64,000 nt of DNA from contig NC_087066.1 of NCBI RefSeq assembly GCF_963678635.1, positions 9,234,723-9,298,722 on the forward strand, in the 5' to 3' direction. This document shows, piece after piece, positions 52,701 to 55,666 of this stretch; within the stretch, counting starts at the first letter, position 1; every line of letters starts with the position of its first letter. The notes beneath the pieces were generated by a model, which made no database searches, was not told where the DNA came from, and saw only the letters and a list, made by a program, of their open reading frames with translations. This stretch comes from Symsagittifera roscoffensis. Lineage: Eukaryota > Xenacoelomorpha > Acoela > Convolutidae. The translations under genes were made by a program, and so were the position numbers.

Positions 52701-54188
52701 CGACTCCATATTTGACCGACACGTTCGAGCGGAGTCCAATTTTCGTCCAAAAAAGGACGGTCGAACGAACACTATAGTCGAACAAAGTCGAATCATGAGT
52801 CGAACATGGTCGAATCATGAGTCGATCACGGTAGATTCATGAGTCAAACAGGGTCGAATCATGAGTCGAACGGGGTTGAATCATGAGTCGAACAGGGTCG
52901 AATCATGGAACGAACAGGGTCGAATCATGATACGAACAGGGTCGAATCATGAGTCGAACACGCTCGAATCATGAGTCGAACAGGGTCGAACCATGATACG
53001 AACAGGGTCGAATCATGAGTCGAACACGCTCGAATCATGAGTCGAACATGGTCGAATCATGAGCCGAACAGAGTCGAATCATGAGTCGAACACGGTAGAA
53101 TCATGAGTCGAACAGGGTCGACTAATGAGTCGAACGGGGTCGAATCATGAGTCGAACAGGGTCAAATCATGGAACGAACAGGATCGAATCATGATACAAA
53201 CAGGGTCGAATCAAGAGTCGAACACGGTCGAATCATGGGTAGAACAGAGTCGAATCATGAGTCGAACAGGGTCGAATCATGGGTGAAACAGATTCAAATA
53301 TTTCGGTCTCAAAAAGTCACAACATACCGATTTCGAGTCTCATTTATTGCAACATAACTTATTTGGATCGCGCAATGTAGCAACATATCTTGTTTGGGTT
53401 GCACAAAGTCGTATAAAGTGTCTTCGGTCGCGCAAAGTCTCAAAAAACCCATTTTAAGTCGCAATGGTCGCCAAACACCCAAATTGAGTCGCAATGGCTG
53501 CTAGATACAAAATTTGAGTCGCAATGGTCGCAACATAAGTCCGCGACCTCGACCCGGGTTCCCTCTAAAAGTTAAACTTATCAAGTGCTACAATATACAA
53601 CGTATGATAAATTCAATTGGCTCCTTGACGCCGTACGAGCAAAGCTAATTCCCGGTAAAAGAGAAAATTTTCCGATAAAGTCGAACAAAGTCGAAAATTT
53701 TGGGTAAAGTCGAATAATGTCGAACAAAGTTGGACAAAGTCGAACAATGACCGATTTAGTGGAACAGTGTCGAGCAAAGTCAAACAACGTCGAACATTGT
53801 CCGGTAAAGTCGAACAAAGTCGAAATCGGACATCGTTCGACTGAAAAAATTGAAAACGGACATCGTTCGACCGTTTCGGTCGAATGATGAGTTGAGCACC
53901 TCAGCCCGGGCAGTGCTTTAACTGTTTAATACTGTATTTTTGTTAGCGTGAAACTAGTTTGGCGCATTACATTGTATTTCCGACTGACAATTTTATGCAA
54001 ATTTGTTTTAGAGAAAAGATGAAATACCGTATCAATACGACGCCGTGGTAACTATTGATTTGACCATCGTCATAATTTAACCCAAACAAAAACTTGCAAA
54101 TCTTATAGCACGTACAAATATTTTTTAGGCTCAAGCAAGAATGGCGGCTGAGATATATGGCGTTGCTCTCGAGTTCGTCGGAATTTGA
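25732..54188 (+). CDS. Host gene: small secreted protein, five exons, intron 1 carries the 18.9-kb retroelement
   Basis: Exons 25732-25779, 47535-47653, 50624-50873, 54012-54047 and 54129-54188 total 513 bases, 170 codons plus TGA. Donors are GTAAGT, GTTAGT, GTATGA, GTAACT; each acceptor ends in AG after a T-rich tract. Phases agree at every junction (0, 2, 0, 0) and no stop is created. Residues 1-26 form a signal peptide (hydrophobic PLLLIT/LFIFGCAG). The mature start GGRGCNVAHSVIQRIENS and the later YEDMDVPLKAGVVVMLL and AQARMAAEIYG recall, from memory, a family of small secreted invertebrate proteins with a lysozyme-like body; this is unverified. Intron 1 would be 21.8 kb, 18.9 kb of it retroelement. 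An undetected extra exon in intron 1 cannot be excluded. Confidence 0.65.
26663..27242. repeat. Imperfect fold-back repeat in intron 1
   Basis: 26663-26891 and 27013-27242 are diverged reverse complements (for example GACTGCAAATGATCTGAACT at 26770 against AGTTCAGATCATTTGCAGTC at 27116), with a 120-base centre. It is probably a fold-back transposon or an inverted duplication. The short ORFs at 26598-26786 and 27096-27326 fall in the arms and have no other support. Confidence 0.75.
28278..28685 (-). repeat. 3' LTR, 408 bp
   Basis: On the + strand it starts TGAGTTAGGACC and ends CAGGTTCCA, so both strands give TG...CA. On the minus strand an AATAAA lies at 28481-28476 and fits the polyadenylation signal. 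A perfect palindrome, GTGCTGAAATTAC with a 2-base loop and its complement, covers 28543-28570. The sequence just outside in transcription sense (CCCGGATGGG) is only a weak polypurine tract. Confidence 0.95.
28686..30295 (-). other. 3' untranslated region of the retroelement
   Basis: 1.6 kb without a supported minus-strand gene. GTGGGTTAGGCC occurs twice, 42 bases apart (29388 and 29430). A hairpin-like CTCTTATT...AATAAGAG lies at 29340-29361. The + strand ORF at 28838-29233 has no supporting features. Confidence 0.5.
30296..32104 (-). CDS. Unknown 602-aa protein downstream of envelope
   Basis: ATG 32104 overlaps the envelope stop (ATGA, 32104-32101). The first 205 residues are Ser/Thr/Pro-rich and probably disordered. 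From about residue 206 (RAYRTFKRKFPNHPFPAKP) onward the sequence looks globular, rich in Phe, Tyr and His, with no signal peptide or membrane helix. I recognise no domain. An intact 602-codon frame in an element with breaks elsewhere is notable. In chuviruses the nucleoprotein gene often follows the glycoprotein gene, so co-capture is one testable idea, but nothing in the sequence proves it. Confidence 0.7.
   Translation of the reverse strand: MSRQLGSLHRSNSHPTNLTTPIPIIPLFAFPPPDFPSSNVTSGMNSDTNSHISVLYSTSQLNNPNIETPDEFADSEPSPSNNFHTNPSNFSQPPFQPILPNNPDPINSTPSYASQVTPTYSSLHSDQSSHSPDTPRISPELDNFITLQQQPYHLDTPTINRISSTIDSSNPPTPTPSSVYTESLAPSSTSTESSLSTNRAYRTFKRKFPNHPFPAKPGTAREYINHPNHTNTKEFLAITLPSFPQYTLNTPHDTNETRNFVDEYVLMPTLPWTSYYHFTNPVCLPLSNTHIDIERNKHMLYRLTTPLTPRQFTYIGYKKSLKTHTAPRANEYTLEYYDHNIIRTNQDQFLDDDRFANPQITEKFFIKTPYIFTLNIFDRKFDHIISEALTDTQAYESFKERFQIFSLTFHFLAPHERDLHCSHDIMLRTKQTHTYTYYRFIQNHFDLHTPSRQPHHRFQFINSKYTSPFFLNFTYCIKDTNLHGILRNYDPIIQMYIFCPITKTFNAEESRPFLIPHEFVQPIKIPILEFIHNTKFNHKLYNLIQNTPYEFAVGTEELTTIKALQLLWPLLQTKNIIRILAKLLTTSNLIHDIFPHGFFPDD
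32101..32841 (-). CDS. Envelope C-terminal part: stem, transmembrane segment and tail
   Basis: Same reading frame as the ectodomain ORF, beginning 12 bases after its TAA (ATG 32841). Residues 1-75 are a soluble stem ending in LGWPYYILEK. Residues about 82-100 form a transmembrane helix (LTILYAMFNFIGFLFSLL) and 120-133 a second hydrophobic stretch (ILFAGFFGIFST). The remaining 100 residues are a polar Pro/Asn/His-rich tail. It makes sense only as the anchor of the upstream ectodomain, so the two ORFs are one gene of about 870 codons interrupted by one stop. Its own stop overlaps the next start as ATGA. Confidence 0.7.
   Translation of the reverse strand: MDTIQRQSIDQNLRKLAETAGFADIYTQDYSGYFKDIKDYIYLNGEKYRPQDISPINIFSYVTLKNEILDFLGWPYYILEKLTILYAMFNFIGFLFSLLKGIYNTCAIHTQVNRQASVARILFAGFFGIFSTSINKILLDAQIKEYNTKIATRQNTYDEEHNNVDTTPTAPQLPPLPHNHPLSLVPRNFRNLAITHNPNFRPTISQSPIQHIMTHQSQNDNTYEQIIEQPHTTAFQSQNNNFFSPR
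32854..34719 (-). CDS. env: Envelope glycoprotein, main ectodomain part (chuvirus-like), ends at an in-frame TAA
   Basis: ATG 34719; residues 1-18 are a signal peptide (hydrophobic LLIFLQLLFLVIS). The 621-codon product is Cys-rich with several N-glycosylation sites (NITQ, NSTY, NRSN). Segments ELCELERTQILQ-like, YAGFLLSGNRSNFLDYEG and RRTYFWDTAVPCGS resemble, from memory, glycoproteins of chuviruses and of retroelements that captured them. Other invertebrate retroelement envelopes (baculovirus F-like, phlebovirus-like) look different. There is no membrane anchor in this part; it lies in the next ORF, which is in the same frame after the TAA at 32856-32854. The protein would mediate attachment and membrane fusion if complete. 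Confidence 0.7.
   Translation of the reverse strand: MYILKLLIFLQLLFLVISNQNINPSPRTGPQKLLVTHYDCEENEQKALHKYAINQVSQCETEPQAIETTNVIATLYSKARATTVTGYKFTATFSEKKVHCSQVSNGNKNRLDHESFYQSNIERLLHLNPKDCKNELLRLNITQNKNSERKLVYFQVFSDSVHQSQLERYQGHIKLDDKYPYNGAHGRLTYDIHDKHWIPHIGINNPSNCKADTKNKRYQEIMFFYWKIQLEKIQLTRDLSDNTMIYQGIRLPCKNDQGYCDPTTRTQATIVWFPEDTCTTFQVAKIHARMIKFHEKYFIQSIPYEQVNPLRKISSNFRNIHNIENKLTRFQVYQETELACKYKNPIHKTQYSEILVEYENGFDMTTGKIKVDPYATSHPPNEGTSYIPVHFQKNTGQPGGHLKPQDDQSTRLQELSLMNSTYFGNIHYDIHLDMKLDYTISRIFQEMSLSELETLHQLCELERTQILQSLALAVLKIPYAGFLLSGNRSNFLDYEGNILWFYTCTKKVSPLYVFEDKRCYKRIPIFYKNKVHFVDTLSRRTYFWDTAVPCGSENSHNVVQLNPDEDKYYLLTPYPTLMQSLKKFSPESIRAIARNPNIDLQSIGIYSKSDIQHHIRTQQFQ
34707..35837 (-). CDS. orfX: 376-codon frame with no start codon of any kind
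   Basis: On the minus strand the frame is open from after TAA (35840-35838) to TAA 34709-34707. I find no ATG, CTG, GTG or TTG codon in it. The N-terminal 230 residues are Pro/Ser/Thr/Gln-rich and probably disordered. The last 140 look folded: DARYREQSSTNIPLRLDWN, LESNRLHNWALNRLQYRQDI, then LKFEITVKLNNI and TEVIYKYDRY. The end overlaps the envelope start by 13 bases in another frame. A random AT-rich frame this long without a stop is very unlikely, and codon use is like the neighbouring genes. Probable expression is by splicing to an upstream AUG exon. Function unknown; the position before a glycoprotein gene could fit a phospho- or matrix-like protein. Confidence 0.65.
   Translation of the reverse strand, partial: TKKISKIATQQSQSQSSPTPSQDNPTTPSTTQNPQTSTRISFQDNPYTFEERHARLSEPLEPVQRQAPLSEPTYNLYPTLPQELSRIRNLSQNQNTTEIHRQIIHPRRNRNFQTPRVHFEIPQSPSQSTPENPTGILPETPTLLSQRSTSSLPSDYLGSTPTSEQIRENPFNPPNQTSRLPYWTTQSFTQGEPNLINDPIDISTDTTSSSLPETLSLPSTPSTSQVSPTPFNLNFPNNLDARYREQSSTNIPLRLDWNTFTAPPPLFGQHLESNRLHNWALNRLQYRQDIHDDIRDHNIQILQQNSLQLKFEITVKLNNITQHPYPLNPPNITAQSLPPPFVTTEVIYKYDRYTKKTIGYITFYNPYSGLSYTCIF
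35846..36034 (-). CDS. Small hydrophobic protein B, 62 aa
   Basis: ATG 36034 in the ATGA overlap with the preceding ORF. Two hydrophobic segments (IFLLFIIFITFLSSLILTI and AIISFALATILLILFL) are separated by a short basic loop (CKCIKK), a hairpin membrane topology. It ends with TAA 8 bases before the 376-codon frame opens. Unknown function; the tandem pair of tiny membrane proteins suggests linked roles. Confidence 0.4.
   Translation of the reverse strand: MIRTIFSRTDIFLLFIIFITFLSSLILTICKCIKKAIISFALATILLILFLEEYYNKHKLFH
36031..36261 (-). CDS. Small hydrophobic protein A, 76 aa
   Basis: ATG 36261. Residues about 15-60 are an almost unbroken hydrophobic stretch (TFIIFLFDILESFLIILIIF and onward), long enough for two membrane passes, with a short basic N-terminus and a polar C-terminus. 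Its stop overlaps the start of the next ORF as ATGA (36034-36031). Size and composition are like small viral membrane proteins (viroporin-like), but I recognise no family. AT-rich sequence can give chance Phe/Ile/Leu frames; the ATG start, the overlap and the position among other element genes argue for a gene. Confidence 0.4.
   Translation of the reverse strand: MLFYQTVTKIIINLKQFFTILETFIIFLFDILESFLIILIIFCNIFLIFYTIFELFLQLSKTLDYIHRYDSYNLSK
36262..36852 (-). other. Spacer between integrase and accessory genes
   Basis: About 590 bases with no supported frame. It is the likely place for splice acceptors of the envelope and accessory messages, as in errantiviruses. Confidence 0.5.
36853..38403 (-). 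CDS. Integrase
   Basis: In the same frame as RT/RNase H, separated only by the TAA at 38404. The first Met is at 38376. An N-terminal HHCC zinc site is visible (His in FNISHTQ and KGHSG, then CNDCIVC). The catalytic core has Asp in ISFDTKGPIS, Asp in LVTDNGTEFIN and Glu in GLVEGMNRSLQEYLR. The C-terminus has a GPY-type module (LRKGPYQIIAKPTDVTYKI) and ends in a basic tail; there is no chromodomain. The normal product is released from the Pol polyprotein by protease, so this copy would need readthrough of the upstream TAA to make it. Confidence 0.9.
   Translation of the reverse strand, partial: FTVPCLPLSMILIAFNISHTQNIKGHSGSEKTYSNFIQNFYFPNAPIWIKVLCNDCIVCQLNKPYPNQKQIAQKQDVKGQSLYFNHRISFDTKGPISPSSEGNSYIMVIVDAFTHYVALNPVPHCNAYYAYTTLYEHWIAKFGLPEILVTDNGTEFINNEIITLCHLYNIKHKPRTSHAPWTNGLVEGMNRSLQEYLRCIINGNDTRYTEWSADVKLFPLAYNSQITTTLGMSPYEMVFNQKPRKPIMFTANSHKNAQGYCQPNKDSICYNLPLHTHDEDHFHHPQILKLASGTHTEWILNRDKKHNEIYQKITKKLLQRQNINEQINSRFTPASDLKIGTFVLIPNFNTQKGISKNLQPLRKGPYQIIAKPTDVTYKITDSDKKEIVQHRNNLLPYYPKEYALRELTQLYSFTGLKVIQNDPHTENTTKEQNDIHLGNKNTKSTTTKNNTKNLDQKKSQKERKNRKMTEQIIPQEQIDKSEHRKSSRLRNQPRKNYKIFIPQSKILKKVEFQKQF
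38404..40361 (-). CDS. Reverse transcriptase and RNase H
   Basis: The frame picks up after the shift at 40361. RT motifs: VLDARYLNSLIDE, FTTADMNSAYNQMPL (first catalytic Asp), FYGISIGPAAFSAF, and ITYLDDVFMQS with the YLDD core. The thumb follows as FLGHNLERKTITPLKSRIDA. RNase H has YAICDASNFGIGAAL, RECTAIIYTLTEYEF, FTDHKPIIF and ALPDTLSRN, with the catalytic acids present. The order and spacing are those of Ty3/gypsy. The frame ends at TAA 38406-38404 just before the integrase; in the old copy the same place is open, so the stop is a recent nonsense change. Confidence 0.9.
40314..42455 (-). CDS. Gag tail plus protease and start of RT (upstream half of Pol)
   Basis: This frame is open for 714 codons from after a TAA at 42458-42456 and overlaps the Gag frame by 583 bases. 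Its first part is a basic Arg/Asn/Ser-rich domain (NYSRNSSYNRNRNYSNN) equal to the Gag tail of the old copy. It continues without a stop through an acidic linker into an aspartic protease, IDFLIDSGAESNIINI, then the pre-RT segment SSSLHLPLKPDAVF. The frame is lost in a T5 run at 40357-40361 (+ strand); the stop at 40314 follows. In the parent element Gag and Pol thus appear to form one continuous reading frame. The protease releases mature Gag and Pol proteins. Confidence 0.85.
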   Translation of the reverse strand, partial: VILSIHEKRSKSTKQNVYSNNSSGKPLPNNTNYTRNQSPHNSSYRGRSPERRNTQNSSQNHYIRPNSRNNYSRSNSNTTQFVSRSNSQSRNRYYPNNYSRNSSYNRNRNYSNNRNRSYSNNRNQYYPNNRSRNNSYNRSNGNYQNRSRNNSQNRHSSYNNRYRNYSQSPHRNNNHYNNSNNRHRSSTPKHQRKINQVQSNPETTSDPPGIDDTVTDTLQLNQINCGSSDSESDAENTLSINMIKVENDYEPVIYEQPFSSHMYENQSEFLHNYYTKPIHSTPTTQETNGINTTNQPTENEKTKCLNTNHIYQNIQKEQPKEKIWTIPFLLESPRNKEFQPPDLEIDFLIDSGAESNIINIPTWNEIKTLHPKLTPLETSSKLATAQGSTLINYGKIQLFLLPTRTMEQNKILTKPFKQIFHITDIKHNIIGIPFISKYIPTINILNSKILIKDKYTKTKDTSLTFFQRLNKQPPFFSKFYPIYNQQRKHLKPLSGNIYNFSIKQVHQYDKKQNKQKFYMSDFEFKPIHKFFKITIPSIKYLKNSNSDIISLHVYNNTPYQVTLPLGLLGYCETNATISPIHEKAYRVNNILQLLDICQSTILNEELSINNIISNENRNTDYFTKTPYFKPTFNISNYTENQQKFLTMFNFQHSQITQDEFEKLAKQLIKYSSVYATSKFDVGKISSSLHLPLKPDAVFKNKEQVKYQFTYTIK
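41873..43357 (-). CDS. Gag: capsid and single zinc knuckle (frame lost near the C-terminus)
   Basis: ATG 43357, 30 bases after ORF1. Residues about 30-230 match a Ty3/gypsy capsid: VFTGTDPEYSVEDYL, GAAQKWFSVLPLE, SNWKRFTQEVSKMFDS, EIRRLPNETIKQLAVRI. A zinc knuckle follows as CRRYGHSISEC; the last Cys, the His and one Cys are spaced correctly (CX4HX4C) but the first Cys of CX2CX4HX4C is Arg. After about 42400 this frame becomes an odd Ile/Thr/His-rich string, while the frame one base back is Arg/Asn/Ser-rich like the tail in the old copy. So the true C-terminus is in the other frame and the stop at 41873 is probably meaningless. Confidence 0.85.
   Translation of the reverse strand: MPNAAESLQMTMNPYLMGGSSITSNKPLMVFTGTDPEYSVEDYLNAVTANLILNIGPEPINTPLHQNWIHRRTALIQTTLDGAAQKWFSVLPLEIKSNWKRFTQEVSKMFDSERNKQQQRVLCNEIRRLPNETIKQLAVRIETLVRKAYSLNTHDYKNTKMTEILMMTLTPQLRKIAIKKRASHPSSIREPDLDFRKLVDKLEQAEITMKLEETENLKLQYVNRIETASTNINNIQESDTDLVEKITEILNIYEKHPNFKGKPSFKKWRNYCRRYGHSISECRQKQQDNQNKPQKYKEPNKSFYQYMKKDQNLPNKMYTATTVQENHSRTIQIIQETNHHITQVIEEDRQNEEIHKIRHKITTLDQIVEITTPDLIQTQHNLFLDLIPNQEIDTIQTIIHETHHIIEIETIPIIEIEAIPTTEISIIQTIDQEITHIIDQMVIIKIDREIIHKIDTQVIIIVIEIIPNHHTGIIIIIIILIIATEVVHLNIKEK
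43387..45055 (-). CDS. ORF1: pre-Gag protein of unknown function (one frameshift)
   Basis: ATG 45055 starts an acidic 97-codon part (DDDDIFPFIVDATTDRG, KTEFPDVKIKRQIIDHYLKE) ending at TAA 44764-44762. A second frame opens at about 44774 with IISEYIKSIQYHNSQRA and runs to 43387. The old copy reads through this junction in one frame, so the ancestral protein is about 560 aa and this copy carries an indel near 44770. The second half is rich in Pro, Gln, Asn and Thr with repeated QQQNP-type segments, and ends before Gag. It occupies the position of a matrix-like or pre-Gag protein; I do not recognise a domain. Confidence 0.65.
45030..45527 (-). CDS. ORF0: 165-codon conserved frame without a start codon
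   Basis: The minus-strand frame is open from a TAA at 45530-45528 to TGA 45032-45030 and contains no ATG upstream of its last codons and no near-cognate CTG, GTG or TTG. The product would be basic and soluble (TKRQTLKRKIITKQRQITRK), then Ser/acid-rich, then KPVHLYNWNQP. The old copy keeps YDLVIT, YIR, and KPV-LYNWNQP in the same order, so the frame is under, or was under, protein-level selection. It overlaps the ORF1 start by 26 bases in another frame. A start could come from an upstream exon or from the old copy's ATG region lost here. Function unknown; a pre-Gag nucleic-acid-binding protein is a guess. Confidence 0.6.
   Translation of the reverse strand, partial: QPFAPVILNLTSFKNLGNKKTIVLHNCEIDNKKYDLVITPHTQTVGYIRTKRQTLKRKIITKQRQITRKRFSKNRNAFSESETNSLDELYKLKESIDKNCPIHDQLYFSDSETTSNSSKRGKRRIKKQYKHKPVHLYNWNQPIRHIDNYILTVIERKNERNAHPR
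46427..46660 (-). CDS. Leader ORF, 77 codons, directly downstream of the 5' LTR
   Basis: ATG at 46660, 88 bases inside the LTR, encoding a basic, soluble-looking peptide (RRPRTRDDIRQS). The old copy has an ORF at the same position (16316-16507, 97 bases inside its LTR) with weak similarity at the C-terminus. It is the first AUG of the transcript. It could be an upstream ORF, or a leader exon that supplies a start codon to the downstream frames that lack one. I see no strong splice donor in it, so this remains a hypothesis. Confidence 0.35.
   Translation of the reverse strand: MLYDDNLIEMSLRLNRSEPIFRTITELPGIGRRPRTRDDIRQSRNLPYSYMIVRQKPEQTFVFRILLAMNLDFHLQT
46736..46745 (-). promoter_or_regulatory. 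Candidate tRNA primer-binding site
   Basis: Two bases inside the 5' LTR the minus strand reads TGGTGCGACC, beginning with the TGG expected opposite a tRNA CCA end. The old copy has TGGTGCGGCC at the same place. I cannot assign the primer tRNA. Confidence 0.6.
46748..47155 (-). repeat. 5' LTR, 408 bp
   Basis: Pairs with 28278-28685, differing at 5 positions (about 1.2 percent), so the insertion is recent on a genome scale. It carries the same AATAAA (46951-46946) and 28-base palindrome. It is followed on the right by the CTAG duplication. Confidence 0.95.
47535..47653 (+). CDS. Host gene exon 2
   Basis: Preceded by TGTTTTTAG and followed by GTTAGT. It encodes the end of the signal peptide (LFIFGCAG) and the start of the mature protein (GGRGCNVAHSVIQRIENS), entering in phase 0 and leaving with two bases of a codon. 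Exon 3 supplies exactly one base, giving the join FRP/NNFML without a stop. Confidence 0.65.
47654..50018. other. Intron 2 of the host gene, left part
   Basis: AT-rich with no recognised gene. An open stretch after TTTTCAG at 48878-48888 (about 60 codons) would put an immediate stop into the host frame if spliced, so it is not counted. Nothing else recognised. Confidence 0.5.
50027..50464. mobile_element. hAT-like MITE, 438 bp, in intron 2
   Basis: Termini are CAGGGGCGAATCTAGG on the left and, read inward from the right, TAGGGGCGGATTTAGG, imperfect inverted repeats of the CAGGGG type seen in hAT elements. The flanks are GGTTATCA (50019-50026) and GTTTATCA (50465-50472), an 8-base target duplication with one mismatch. 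There is no transposase. Diverged pieces of the same family lie at 23560-23880, 51240-51460 and about 22085-22170. Confidence 0.75.
50624..50873 (+). CDS. Host gene exon 3 (main domain)
   Basis: Acceptor GTTGTTGCAG ends at 50623 and donor GTATGA starts at 50874. The exon is clearly less AT-rich than its surroundings and carries the body of the protein: NNFMLARLAATFDFGG, NLGRGLFSVTPLMF, EAIRVHFCFDIENL, YEDMDVPLKAGVVVMLLLE. It is the strongest single piece of evidence for the gene. It enters with one base to complete a codon and leaves in phase 0. Confidence 0.75.
51240..51460 (+). mobile_element. hAT-like MITE fragment in intron 3
   Basis: Shares GAGAGCTCGGAAAATCAATT (51352-51371) and the terminal CTCGAGAAAATCCTAGATC with the 50027 element in reverse orientation, ending CCCCTG at 51460. 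The left end is missing. Confidence 0.6.
52085..52570. repeat. Cluster of GCGGATTCCGC-type near-palindromes
   Basis: GGATTCCGC or close variants occur at least eight times between 52165 and 52385, with diverged GGAATCC/GATTCCAC forms up to 52545. The motif is nearly self-complementary. A related stretch is at 20765-20980. Confidence 0.65.
52686..53909. mobile_element. Inverted-repeat element filled with a 22-base minisatellite
   Basis: The ends are inverted repeats: CCGGGCTGAGGTG then TC-ACTC at 52686-52706, matched from 53909 inward with 2 mismatches in 21 bases. Inside, 52770-53300 is a roughly 22-base tandem repeat (GTCGAATCATGAGTCGAACA with variants), followed by diverged GTCGAACAAAGTCGA units to 53830. 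No clear target duplication seen. It lies in intron 3 of the host gene. Confidence 0.8.
54012..54047 (+). CDS. Host gene exon 4, 36-base microexon
   Basis: Acceptor TTTGTTTTAG ends at 54011 and donor GTAACT starts at 54048. It encodes RKDEIPYQYDAV in phase 0 on both sides, continuing the exon 3 frame. The IP-Y segment fits a solvent-exposed loop between helices. Confidence 0.6.
54129..54188 (+). CDS. Host gene exon 5 (C-terminus and stop)
   Basis: Acceptor TATTTTTTAG ends at 54128. Nineteen codons starting AQARMAAEIYG end at TGA 54186-54188, in frame with exon 4. The intron between exons 4 and 5 is 81 bases. Confidence 0.6.
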   Translation, partial: AQARMAAEIYGVALEFVGI

Positions 54189-55640
54189 TTACTCTAAAAC
54201 TTTTAAAAAAACCGTATACCCACACAAATTTTGTCTGTACAAACAGTGATACCTGTAAAAACTCCATGCAAACAATCAAAAGAATGGAAATTTTAGGAAC
54301 ATTTTAAAAACTCTGGGCTATAGTTTGGAATTGACGAGACGTAAAGAGTTTGATAATTTTTTCATATAAAAAATTCGACGTTTTTTTTTGTTCTCAAAAC
54401 TTCGCCACTATATTTCTAGAAAAAAAACGTACAAATTTTAAGTAAGCAAAAAAGAGTAATTTCTGTCTGTCTTCAAAGAACAATTTTTAAAAACTCAGTG
54501 ATTTTGTGTCAATTAATTGGATTGGTTGTTTTTCGTTTTTTGTCTATATCACTGAAAGCCTAATTTTTGTTGTCTTTTAAAATGTTTTTGCGGGTCCGTT
54601 AGCTAGAAAAATTAGATGCTGCAAAAAGGAGTTTCTTTTTCTGTTGATGTTTCTGATGTTTCCTTATGTTTTTCTTAAGGTAAGGCAAAAGTTAAAATTA
54701 CAGTTCAAAAGCTTTTTGATTGATTGTTCGTTTTGTTTCAGTTTTTTAAAAGTCAAACTGGATAGCTGGACAAAATTTCGAAGTAAATAAGCAGAATACA
54801 CTTATCTTGGGCAGGTTTTTTTCGAGAAAATGTTTTATAACTTTTGCTTACGCTCCAAGTTTTTCGCGAATTAAGTTTATGCTTGTTTTCATTTAAGATT
54901 AATCAATTGTAGAGAAGTCAAATTAATTTTTTCAATAATGAAAGCCAAGCTTGACTGTGGAATTCATTTTCAATAACTTTTTCAGTAAAAGTTTGATTTA
55001 ATTTTTTGAATGGTATGCGTTTTTTATACGAATGTCTCAGCTGTTTCAGTTTTATTGTTTTTTTATTTAGCTGTTTCAGTTTTATTGAGAAAAAGTATGC
55101 GTTTTCTATACAGCTGTTTCCTTTTTTATCGTGAAAATATTTGAAAAACAAATTTTCAATTGACCATAATGTTTCCTTTCATCGGCTCTTTTTCTTTTTC
55201 TCCTCGCCTCACATAAGCATCATTTTTCTAGGGCGTAACGAGGTGTTTTAAAATGTTAGATGTGAATACCAAATATATTTGTCAACGCCTAATTAGTCCG
55301 GATGTCAAATTGTGTAACAATCAGACAATGAGAACAGATAAATTTTTAATAAAAATTCGCTGATTGGGTAAAAGGAAACAGAGCTGTTTCATCCCACATC
55401 AGTACTTGAGTACTTGTTGTTATTTCCATGTGCTCCTTGATTTTTGGTTATGGTTATAGTTAGTCAAGTTCGGAGTTTTTTTCTGCTACGAAGAAATTTA
55501 AACACCGCTCAGATTTGTTTACACAAGTAAAGCTTGTGTGATAGCATGAACTCTCTTTTATTTCCAAGCTAAGTTGCAAATATTGCAGAAACGCAAAAAT
55601 TGTTGCGACAAAATGTGTCTATTTGAAAATGCTCAATTTG
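54189..55640. other. Downstream of the host gene, nothing recognised
   Basis: AT-rich, no supported gene. A short direct repeat, AGCTGTTTCAGTTTTATTG, occurs at 55028 and 55070. I see no clear AATAAA soon after the host stop codon. Confidence 0.4.
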
Positions 55641-55666
55641 ATCAATAACCTCATATTAAGTACAGC

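Noticed and set aside
52770-53300. CRISPR-like array
   Set aside because: The units are contiguous 22-base tandem repeats without unique spacers, in a eukaryotic intron.
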